From: Thiotrichaceae bacterium
GTDB taxonomy: Bacteria; Pseudomonadota; Gammaproteobacteria; SZUA-140
NCBI GenBank assembly: GCA_002401765.2
Contig: NVTY02000035.1
Location: 44,300 to 108,299 of the forward strand
Direction: 5' to 3'
Length of the DNA stretch: 64,000 bases
A program made the translations under genes and the position numbers. Shown here piece by piece: positions 1 through 7,233 of this stretch; the first letter of the stretch is position 1, and each line of letters starts with the position of its first letter. The notes under the pieces are model-generated. The model was given only the letters and a program-made list of their open reading frames with translations. It was not told where the DNA came from and did no database searches.

Positions 1-2370
1 ATGACTATCAATATCCCGCGCGCAGAAAAACTCCTCACCATCCACCCTGATATCTTCAATCGTTGGGTAGTAATGTTTTCTAAAGGTATAACGCCCGCTA
101 TACAGCGGTGGGCGAGCAGGGTAGAGCCCCGGCTTAAATTCAAATTGGTAATTAAAACTGGCTTCCAAGGGAATAACATCATCAAACAACGCACTTTGAA
201 ATCCTTGCTGTGTTGCCTGTTCACGTAAAATTTGCAAACGCTTTTGAATCGCTTTTACCAACAAAAATTTACTTCGCACCAAGGCGGTTAAGGTAAAACC
301 TTTGTCGTTAATCAAATGGCTGATGGTCTGGCTGATAAATTTCACCATCACTGATTGGTTAAAGTGAACATTACGAAGCTCTCGATCAAGAAAGCGGATC
401 AAGTCATATTCGGTGATATCGGTATCGACAAAATCCAGGTTATACGTCTCCTGCTCTTCGGCGATGCGATAGCTGACCTTCTTACCATCCATATCAATCT
501 CATAGGTGGTATCGCCTTTCTTCAAACTAAAATTGGACAGTTCAATGGAAAAATCCAATGGTGACCAGTCACCCTTTAGAAAAAGAAACGTCTCCGGTTC
601 TATAAGAGCCAACTCGCCCTGCTCTAAAAAACATAACCCAGGAAGGGGTGAAAACAACTCTCCTTTTTCCGACGGTGATTGATAGGCTTGCACACGGGCA
701 TTGTGCTGTTCAATTTGTGTTTGTACCTCTTTTTTATCTTTGCCTTTAAAGAGCTTTAAAAACCCTTTGGCAACATCCTCATCCAACAGCCCCTTAACCT
801 GAACCTTTGTCGTGCCATCTTCGTTTTGGCTAACGGTGACATTCCCCATCAACGGTTTGTGTTCTGGCTTAATCTCCGGTAGAGAGGGCAAATCAATCTC
901 TAAAGGTGGTTCTTGCGGTGGAGAGAAATGCCCGCCGTCATTGGGGCCAAATAGATCATCGCCATAACCACGCTGAATACTCGAAGGAATCTCCTGCGCC
1001 TCAAAGCCCATATCCACCAATTTATCCACTAACTGGCTGGCGGCTTCAGCAAAATGCGGTGAGGCCAAATGTGCATAAGATCGATTCAGCGCATCAACAC
1101 TACGCCGCTTGGCATAAGGCATACGCAACACCCGACCTAATAGCTGCTCTACATTTCTACTCGATTTCACATCGCGCACCGAGCAGAAGACATAGGCAAA
1201 CGAACAGTCCCAGCCCTCTTTCAATGCATCGATGGTAATCACATGTTCAATAGGACAACTGCGATCAAACAGATTGATGTCATTCAACTCACGTTGCGTG
1301 CCGGTCACGACCGCAATCGCCTTTTCATCAATGTGCTGCTCTTCAATCAGATACTTTTTCAACACCTGCCAAGTCACGGTGCCATTTTTCGGTTCCGCTT
1401 GAAAAAGTGTCATCGGCCGCACATAGTCCGGTTCATTTTGCGCCTCTATTGCCAAGCGATTACGGGTCAACACCGCATCCTCAACCGCTGCCTGCCAATC
1501 ATCATGCTCGGTAAGCATGATGGGTAGTTTAATCATCTCCTCCGCTTTCAGCTCTGAAGCTGAAACACGGTAAAGCACATTGGAGCCTGACGTGAGTGAC
1601 AAATCAGGTGTCGCGGTGAATTCAATAATGCATTTGGGATGAATGCGTTTGAGGGTATCGAAAGTCAAAGACGTTCGTGCATTGTGCGCCTCATCCATAA
1701 TCACTAATGGCCCATGCAGGGCCAGCAGATTGGCAAAAGAGAACTTCACCTTACCCAAGGCCGCTTTACCCAGGCCGTTTTCTTTCAAATCCGCTTCAGT
1801 CACACGCTCCAGGCGCGGATCATTTTTATCGATTCGGGAAAAATGAGGTTCAAAGTCTTCGTGGTAGGCATAGACCTTTCGATCACTTGTTTTTTCCACA
1901 CGCAGATTAGCCAAGGTGCTGACCACTACGATTACCTGATTGCCGATATCATGGGCGCGAATCTGATTCACCTCACCGGCATCCAACACTTTCACACGCT
2001 GATCAAAAGCGCGATCTAATTCAACACGATAAGGATGACCTTGTGTTTTAAGTGCCTCTAACGTTTGCCGCTGAATGGTGCTGGTGGGCACCAGCCACAA
2101 AACAATCGGATAGTCCTTTTCCAGATAGGCACGGGTGGCGATGCGTACCGCGTGAGAGGCCAATACTGTTTTGCCCCCGCCAGTCGGCAGGCGCAGACAA
2201 ACATAAGGTGTTTCATCAAAACTGTAATGGCGATAGAGGTAGGGGTCTATTCCCTGGCGCAACAACGATTTTTCAAACGCATCGGCCACCGGCATTAAAC
2301 GCGCATCGCTGAGAAATAACTCTAATGCATCAAGGGTCTGCTTCTGATAATTCTTTAAAACAAAACTCAC
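1..2370 (-). CDS. res: Type III restriction enzyme Res subunit, C-terminus beyond left edge
   Basis: This is the ATP-dependent restriction (helicase-nuclease) subunit of a type III restriction-modification system; it acts in complex with Mod on unmodified DNA. The frame is open for 790 codons and runs off the window. It opens with GTG at 2370-2368, which overlaps the stop of the upstream DUF559 gene and gives the family-typical start VSFVLKNYQKQTLDAL. Superfamily 2 motifs are visible: Walker A PTGGGKTVL (about residue 55), DEAH in VIMDEAHN (about residue 215), and the late motifs KEGWDCSFAY and EQLLGRVLRMPYAKRR (about residues 375-415). The last readable residues, EEFFCARDIDSH, are where Res proteins approach the C-terminal PD-(D/E)XK nuclease domain, which is therefore not in view. 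No stop or frameshift was seen in the stretches I translated. Family assignment is secure; activity cannot be judged without the nuclease domain. Confidence 0.9.
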   Translation of the reverse strand, partial: MSFVLKNYQKQTLDALELFLSDARLMPVADAFEKSLLRQGIDPYLYRHYSFDETPYVCLRLPTGGGKTVLASHAVRIATRAYLEKDYPIVLWLVPTSTIQRQTLEALKTQGHPYRVELDRAFDQRVKVLDAGEVNQIRAHDIGNQVIVVVSTLANLRVEKTSDRKVYAYHEDFEPHFSRIDKNDPRLERVTEADLKENGLGKAALGKVKFSFANLLALHGPLVIMDEAHNARTSLTFDTLKRIHPKCIIEFTATPDLSLTSGSNVLYRVSASELKAEEMIKLPIMLTEHDDWQAAVEDAVLTRNRLAIEAQNEPDYVRPMTLFQAEPKNGTVTWQVLKKYLIEEQHIDEKAIAVVTGTQRELNDINLFDRSCPIEHVITIDALKEGWDCSFAYVFCSVRDVKSSRNVEQLLGRVLRMPYAKRRSVDALNRSYAHLASPHFAEAASQLVDKLVDMGFEAQEIPSSIQRGYGDDLFGPNDGGHFSPPQEPPLEIDLPSLPEIKPEHKPLMGNVTVSQNEDGTTKVQVKGLLDEDVAKGFLKLFKGKDKKEVQTQIEQHNARVQAYQSPSEKGELFSPLPGLCFLEQGELALIEPETFLFLKGDWSPLDFSIELSNFSLKKGDTTYEIDMDGKKVSYRIAEEQETYNLDFVDTDITEYDLIRFLDRELRNVHFNQSVMVKFISQTISHLINDKGFTLTALVRSKFLLVKAIQKRLQILREQATQQGFQSALFDDVIPLEASFNYQFEFKPGLYPARPPLYSGRYTFRKHYYPTIEDIRVDGEEFFCARDIDSH

Positions 2371-2732
2371 TTCACCGCTCCCGCATTTAATTCCCTCTCC
2401 TGCTGGGAAAGGGCTAGGGTGAGGGACTCCAAAACGCCATCCAAATTTCCCATCACCTCATTATTCCAAAACCGCACAACCATAAAACCCTGCTGATTTA
2501 AATAATCAGAACGCCGTTCATCATAGGCTTGTTGCTCCATATGCTGGCCACCATCCAACTCGACAATCAACTTCAGCTCCAAACATACAAAATCAACAAT
2601 ATAGGAGCCAATGGGATATTGACGACGAAACTTTTGATTGGCTAGTTGCCTATTTCTAACTTTTTGCCAAAACATTTTTTCCGCGTCAGTTTGGTTTTTT
2701 CTTAACTTTCTGGCTTTGTCTTTTATATCCAT
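2367..2732 (-). CDS. DUF559 / Vsr-like endonuclease between mod and res
   Basis: A 121-residue DUF559 protein of the PD-(D/E)XK (very short patch repair-like) superfamily. The core holds SYIVDFVCLELKLIVELDGGQH, giving the D...E-x-D/H signature at about residues 43-63, followed by YDERRSDYLNQQGFMVVRFWNNEV, typical of the family. The gene sits between mod and res, and its TGA overlaps the GTG of res, so the three genes look like one operon. Its C-terminal tail (SLTLALSQQERE, about residues 101-114) is encoded by a copy of a GC-rich palindromic repeat that also lies in the 90-bp gap upstream; that tail is probably not part of the catalytic fold. The family is often found as a stand-alone gene, and a role in restriction here is only inferred from position. 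Confidence 0.8.
   Translation of the reverse strand: MDIKDKARKLRKNQTDAEKMFWQKVRNRQLANQKFRRQYPIGSYIVDFVCLELKLIVELDGGQHMEQQAYDERRSDYLNQQGFMVVRFWNNEVMGNLDGVLESLTLALSQQERELNAGAVK
2393..2425. repeat. Palindromic CCCTCTCC...GGGTGAGGG repeat inside the DUF559 gene
   Basis: The stretch TTCCCTCTCCTGCTGGGAAA followed by GGGCTAGGGTGAGGGA matches the fuller copy at 2783-2817, with arms CCCTCTCC and GGGAAAGGG. It lies within the reading frame and encodes the last residues of the nuclease. Repeats of this sequence type are common next to DUF559 genes in gammaproteobacteria (general knowledge). Confidence 0.6.
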
Positions 2733-2751
2733 AAAGCCCCCCTCATCCTAA

Positions 2752-2817
2752 CCTTCTCCCAGAGGGAGAAGGAACTAAAACCCCCTCTCCCCCTGGGAGA
2801 GGGTTGGGGTGAGGGAG
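2752..2817. repeat. Two adjacent palindromic repeats between mod and the DUF559 gene
   Basis: The gap holds two hairpin-forming units. CCTTCTCCC-AGA-GGGAGAAGG (2752-2772) has perfect 9-bp arms. CCCTCTCCC-CCT-GGGAGAGGG (2783-2803) has perfect 9-bp arms and is followed by TTGGGGTGAGGGA. They are related to each other and to the copy inside the downstream gene. Either could act as a transcript stem-loop; neither has a T-run, so terminator function is not claimed. Confidence 0.7.
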
Positions 2818-2822
2818 AAATA

Positions 2823-4349
2823 TCACCGCGCCCGCACATCATACGGAATCTGTTTAAAGGTGATCTGCTCATCTTTCAGGCGCGCCTCGCCCAAACGACT
2901 GGTTTCACCAAAGATCACTTTAGGGCCATCGTGTTTAGTTAACTGGCTGAGAATCGGCCCGGTCAACACATTACCCCCTTGAGGTTTGCGATCACCCAAA
3001 ATGCCATTATAGAGTAGGTAATAGGCGACACCGTTATGCACACCAAGCAGCGGTGATCTGCGCTTTTTCAGCAGTGGCGTGCGTGTCTCCAGATACCAAA
3101 CATGCGCCGCCAATTCGGCAAAACGAATATCACCGCGAATACAGCCATACTCATCAAAGATCGGCTCACCCAAACGGTAGTAGTGAAAACCACCACCGCC
3201 TTGCCACTTGACGGTTTTGGAGATACCGCCTTGCTCGCCCTCAATCACTTTTTTCAAACGGGGTTGGCAGTGAGTCTCTGCATGTTCACCCATCTCTATG
3301 CCGATGTAGCGGCGGTTCATTTTGTGGGCGACGGCGGCGGTGGTGGCTGATCCAAGACACGAATCCAAAACCATATCACCAGGATTCGTCGCAATATGTA
3401 AAATTCGCTGCATCAGCCTTTCTGGCTTAGGTGTATCAAACTCTTGAATGTCGCTAAATATTGCTAGTATTTCCTTTTTAGACTCATCCGTGTGACCAAC
3501 TTCATTACTCGGCCACCACGTCCAAGGCACGATACCTTCAACTTCGCTTAAATATCTAATTAGATTCGGTTGAGAATTTCCGTCTTTACCAAAGTATATT
3601 TTTCCTTCGGCATTCAATTTTTCAAAAGTTGCTTTCGCCATTCCCCAACACCGGCCTTTGGAGGGGGTATGTATTTTCCCGCCCGGCGCTTTAATTTCAT
3701 AAAACTGCTCTGGCGTAGCATGTCCAGCCTGCGCAGTTATAGGAATAGTTCTCCACCGGCCGTTAGGATCGTTGTTAGCGTTTTTATAAACTTTGGCTTG
3801 ATCCTCATTTAAAGGAATCTTATTTCGTATAGCCTTAAACTTTTTAGGATTCATCGCATAGACATAAATATACTCGTGCACATCCCCAATAGCCTCCCTG
3901 TTTTCACGCGAATATCTTTTTTGCCACACATTTGCAGCAATAAAATTTCCTCGGCCAAATATTTCATCCATCATAACTCGTAAATATGCACCCTCAGAAT
4001 CATCAATCGACACCCAAATACTGCCATCCTCGGCCAGCAACTCGCGCAACAACTCCAATCGCGGATACATCATCGACAGCCACTGGCTATGCTCCAGATT
4101 ATCATCGTAATGTTCGAAGGCAGATTTGGTGTTGTAGGGTGGATCGATATAGATGCATTTCACCTTACCGGCATAGAGCGGTAGCAGGGCTTTAAGGGCA
4201 TCGAGGTTGTCGCCCTGAATCAGCATGTTTTGACTGTTGGGGTCACCAAAGCTCAACTCCGGCACCGGCTGTAACAGGCGATAAGGCACTTGATTGACCT
4301 GCTTAACGGCTTGATCTTTATTTAACCAGTCGAGTAGTGGCATGAGCAT
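2823..4349 (-). CDS. mod: Type III DNA-methyltransferase Mod subunit (adenine-N6)
   Basis: The modification and DNA-recognition subunit that methylates adenine and, with Res, forms the type III restriction complex. It is a beta-class N6-adenine methyltransferase: catalytic motif IV DPPYNTKSAF comes first (about residues 69-78) and the SAM-binding motif I region, DSCLGSATTAAVAHKMNRRY, comes late (about residues 330-350). The usual motif I is F-x-G-S-G-T; here it reads L-G-S-A-T, a small deviation. The central variable region (about 130-300) would carry target recognition. Length is 508 residues, somewhat short for the class. Two in-frame ATGs open it (4349 and 4343) with a weak purine-rich GAAGAAA upstream. 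It lies 17 bp downstream of the Fic gene and upstream of the DUF559 gene and res on the same strand, which indicates one transcription unit. Confidence 0.88.
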   Translation of the reverse strand: MLMPLLDWLNKDQAVKQVNQVPYRLLQPVPELSFGDPNSQNMLIQGDNLDALKALLPLYAGKVKCIYIDPPYNTKSAFEHYDDNLEHSQWLSMMYPRLELLRELLAEDGSIWVSIDDSEGAYLRVMMDEIFGRGNFIAANVWQKRYSRENREAIGDVHEYIYVYAMNPKKFKAIRNKIPLNEDQAKVYKNANNDPNGRWRTIPITAQAGHATPEQFYEIKAPGGKIHTPSKGRCWGMAKATFEKLNAEGKIYFGKDGNSQPNLIRYLSEVEGIVPWTWWPSNEVGHTDESKKEILAIFSDIQEFDTPKPERLMQRILHIATNPGDMVLDSCLGSATTAAVAHKMNRRYIGIEMGEHAETHCQPRLKKVIEGEQGGISKTVKWQGGGGFHYYRLGEPIFDEYGCIRGDIRFAELAAHVWYLETRTPLLKKRRSPLLGVHNGVAYYLLYNGILGDRKPQGGNVLTGPILSQLTKHDGPKVIFGETSRLGEARLKDEQITFKQIPYDVRAR

Positions 4350-4366
4350 TTTCTTCTTTATAAATC

Positions 4367-5506
4367 TTAATTAAACAGGTCGATGTACGACCCATAACGA
4401 AACTGGCGATTGCGTGCCTGGCCAGTCACTTCTGTCAGCAAACCATGATCAACAAATTTATTCATCAATTGATTGGCTGCCGGGTAGGAGACATGGGTCA
4501 GGTCTATGATGTCCTGCACTTTAATAAAGGGGCGTTGGTAAAGCGTTTCTAGCACCTGCATGGCGTTACCCGCGACACGGCCAAAATGTTCGGCTATCAA
4601 TTTTCGATGGGCTTCGCGCAGGTCAACGATTTTACGCGAGGTCTCGGTGGCCTCTTGTGAAACTTCATAGATCCCTTGCAGGAAAAATTTGAGCCACGCC
4701 TCCCAGCTGCCGTTTTCGCGCACGGATTGCAGCTGCTCGTAATATTGCTGGCGATATTTTTTGAAGTAGTAGGAGATGTAGAGTACCGGTGTCTCTAATA
4801 TCTCGCGCTGGTGGAGCATAAAGGCGATCAGCAGTCGTCCGATACGGCCGTTGCCATCCAGAAAGGGGTGGATGGTTTCAAACTGGGCGTGAGCCATGCC
4901 GATTTGCAACAGGACGGGCAGGCTTTCATCGTGCAGAAAACGTTCAAACTGAGCCAGTATATCTTCGAGCTGTTGCGGAGGAGGGGGAACAAAGGTGGCT
5001 TCTTTTAATGTGCAGCCTTGCGGGCCGATCCAGTTTTGAATTTTGCGCAGCTCGCCCGGCTGGGCATTACCGCCGCGCCCACCATTCAACAACACGCTGT
5101 GGATTTCTCGAATCAGGCGATTGGAGAGCGGCAGTTCAGCCAGCCGCTCCAGCCCATAGTTCATGGCGCGCACGTAGTTGAGTACTTCGTCGACATCGCG
5201 TGGATGTTGGTTATCGAAGATCTCCGCTTCCACTTCGAGGAGGTCATTCAGCGAGCTTTGCGTGCCTTCGATCTGGCTGGAGAGCACGGCCTCTTTGCGC
5301 ACGTACATAAAAATAAAGAGGTCAGGATTGGGCAGGGTACGAATGGAGCCATCCAGCCGCCCGAGGGCGCGGTCTGCCTTGGATAGCAGCGCCTGCATCT
5401 CGGCATCGATCTCCAACGCCGGTGTTGGCGGCAGCGGCTTGGGGATAAACGCCTGATAGCCGCCCGGCTGAACAGCAAATTCACCTGAACGAGTTTGGGT
5501 ATTCAT
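4367..5506 (-). CDS. Fic-domain protein with N-terminal inhibitory motif and C-terminal winged helix
   Basis: A 379-residue Fic/DOC protein, presumed to AMPylate (or otherwise NMP-modify) a protein target. The Fic core motif HPFLDGNGRIGRLL is intact at about residue 214, including the catalytic His and the anion-binding GNGR loop. An N-terminal SSQIEGTQ (about residues 76-83) fits the [S/T]xxxE[G/N] inhibitory helix of class II Fic proteins, so the enzyme is probably autoinhibited. The C-terminus (about 300-379: KVQDIIDLTHVSYPAANQLM) reads as a winged helix-turn-helix. The gene is 17 bp upstream of mod in the same direction, so it may be co-transcribed with the restriction genes. Fic proteins of this layout also occur alone, so a role in phage defence is not shown. 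Confidence 0.85.
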   Translation of the reverse strand: MNTQTRSGEFAVQPGGYQAFIPKPLPPTPALEIDAEMQALLSKADRALGRLDGSIRTLPNPDLFIFMYVRKEAVLSSQIEGTQSSLNDLLEVEAEIFDNQHPRDVDEVLNYVRAMNYGLERLAELPLSNRLIREIHSVLLNGGRGGNAQPGELRKIQNWIGPQGCTLKEATFVPPPPQQLEDILAQFERFLHDESLPVLLQIGMAHAQFETIHPFLDGNGRIGRLLIAFMLHQREILETPVLYISYYFKKYRQQYYEQLQSVRENGSWEAWLKFFLQGIYEVSQEATETSRKIVDLREAHRKLIAEHFGRVAGNAMQVLETLYQRPFIKVQDIIDLTHVSYPAANQLMNKFVDHGLLTEVTGQARNRQFRYGSYIDLFN

Positions 5507-6067
5507 GTTAAAGCTTACCTTTAAATAGATGATGCAGCACGCAAGCTATTAAAGGCAGACTTTAACACAGCGCAAGATAATGTCTATATGTAAGGTAGCG
5601 TTTAGCAACTCTGATAGCCAATGCTGATTTTCATACTTGAGAGCAGGTCGAAAAAAGCCGATTATTTCGATACGTCTGACTTAACCTGTCGGCCTGTCCG
5701 ACAGATTGAGCTCATTATCACCCCAACTTCTTCGCCGGGTCTTCAAATCAAAAGGGGCAGAGAGTGATTGATTTAACTTCCATGATGATCCAAAACGCCT
5801 TGATGCACTTAGGCATCATTTTCTAAAGTCGGAATTCTTGCCACTATGTTCGTAAGCTTATTGAAGATAAATGGTTTTTTCGTCGTTGGAATCATCGTCA
5901 ACACTAGATGTGAGTGGCCGTGAAGTGTTGCTTGCTGATTTGAAGGCAATTGATGCGCCTTCACATTTTAATAAGCATGAAGGTGCCATTCCGGCATAAG
6001 CTGGAACCCAGCTTTAATAGTGACCCAAAATATGGATCCCGGCCGCCGCCGGGATGACGGTACACCC
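5507..6067. other. 560-bp gap: Fic leader and decayed sequence
   Basis: The part next to 5506 is AT-rich and should hold the promoter of the minus-strand Fic-mod-nuclease-res unit; no certain -35/-10 pair could be picked. Between 5760 and 5990 short coding-like stretches occur in different frames, broken by stops and not recognised. A dispersed palindromic repeat closes the gap at 6033-6060. Confidence 0.5.
6033..6060. repeat. Dispersed TGGATCCCGG...CCGGGATGACGG palindrome
   Basis: An inverted repeat with arms GGATCCCGGC and CCGGGATGAC, of the GTCATCCCG-n-CGGGATCCA type that is widespread in proteobacterial intergenic DNA. Related copies are at 36931-36958, 37035-37063, and at the start of each long direct repeat at 58386 and 59412. 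It lies immediately 3' of the TRAP binding-protein gene and may form the end of that transcript. Confidence 0.7.
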
Positions 6068-7153
6068 TCAGCCCTTCAAAGCATTCGCATACGCCGCTTC
6101 AGAGATCTCACTCCACGCCGCGTTGTTTGCACTGAATTTGCTATAGGCCTCATGTACCCGTTTGAAGGTGGCATCCTTCGCCGCCTCTTCTGCCAGTACC
6201 TCTTTGGTAAAGCCGCGCAGGGTTGAGATCACCTCTTTTGGAAATGGCAGCACCTGCACTTTGTATTTATCTTTGAGCGTATTGAGCGCCCCCAGGTTTT
6301 TCGATTCAAATTCCGACAGCATCCACATGTTGCTGGCAGCGGCGGCGGTTTCAATGATCATCTGCAGTTCTTTTGCGAGACCGTTCCACGCCGCTTTGTT
6401 GATGATCAGTTCAAGCGTTGGGCCAGGCTCATGCCAGCCAGGATAATAATAATATTTCGCGGCACGATAGAGACCCAGGCGTTGATCATGATAGGGGCCA
6501 ACCCATTCTGTTGCATCGATGATACCGCGTTCTAGTGCGGTATAAATTTCACCGCCCGACATCAAAACGGGATTCACACCGGCCTTTGCCATCACCTTGC
6601 CACCCAGGCCAGGGATGCGCATCTTCAACCCTTTAAGGTCTGCGGAGGATTCAATCTTTTTGCGGAACCAACCGCCCATCTGCACCCCAGTATTGCCCAT
6701 CGGAAACGGCACCAGGTTGCGCGGCTCATAGATTTCACGCCACAACTCAAGGCCACCGCCAGAATAGAGCCATGCGTTCATGCCCTGCGCATTCATGCCA
6801 AACGGTACCGCGGTAAAAAACTGTGCGGCGGGAATCTTGCCCGCCCAGTAATAGGCTGCACCGTGGCCCATCTCAACCGTGCCCTGCGATACGGCATCAA
6901 AACTCTGCAATGCGGGGATCAATTCACCGCCAGCAAAGACCTGTATATTAATCCGCCCACGACTCATGCGTTTCACATCTTTGGCGAATTTTTTAACCCC
7001 TTGATGGAAGATCGGAAAGTTAGGTGGCCAGGTGGTGACCAATTTCCAGTTAACCCGCTTTTTTGCGGCCAACACTGGCGTAGCACCGGCCATTGCAGCG
7101 CCTGCTACCAGCGAACCCGCACCAATTTTTTTAATAAAGCTACGACGATCCAT
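6068..7153 (-). CDS. TRAP transporter solute-binding protein (DctP/TakP-like), Tat signal
   Basis: Periplasmic solute receptor of a TRAP transporter, 361 residues. The N-terminus MDRRSFIKKIGAGSLVAGAA followed by a cleavable A-rich stretch is a Tat signal (RRSFIKK motif). The body reads as the DctP fold, and the segment HEPGPTLELIINKAAW is close to TakP-type proteins that bind 2-oxo acids; the true ligand cannot be read from sequence. No dctQ or dctM membrane genes are adjacent: the next gene on the strand is a DNA helicase and downstream is a repeat. It is therefore an orphan receptor that must dock with permease genes elsewhere, or it serves another role. Confidence 0.87.
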   Translation of the reverse strand: MDRRSFIKKIGAGSLVAGAAMAGATPVLAAKKRVNWKLVTTWPPNFPIFHQGVKKFAKDVKRMSRGRINIQVFAGGELIPALQSFDAVSQGTVEMGHGAAYYWAGKIPAAQFFTAVPFGMNAQGMNAWLYSGGGLELWREIYEPRNLVPFPMGNTGVQMGGWFRKKIESSADLKGLKMRIPGLGGKVMAKAGVNPVLMSGGEIYTALERGIIDATEWVGPYHDQRLGLYRAAKYYYYPGWHEPGPTLELIINKAAWNGLAKELQMIIETAAAASNMWMLSEFESKNLGALNTLKDKYKVQVLPFPKEVISTLRGFTKEVLAEEAAKDATFKRVHEAYSKFSANNAAWSEISEAAYANALKG

Positions 7154-7233
7154 AGTGTTCTACCTTATTATTGTTGTAAAAACTACACCGTATCGTAACT
7201 ACTCAGCGAGTAGTCAAAATTAACAGTGACTGC

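Noticed and set aside
906..2312. Several plus-strand frames of 60-110 codons in the first 2.4 kb
   Set aside because: All lie opposite the continuous minus-strand res frame, whose helicase motifs are intact.
5760..5990. A small gene in the gap upstream of the Fic gene
   Set aside because: Short coding-like pieces switch frames and contain stops; no start with a ribosome-binding site.
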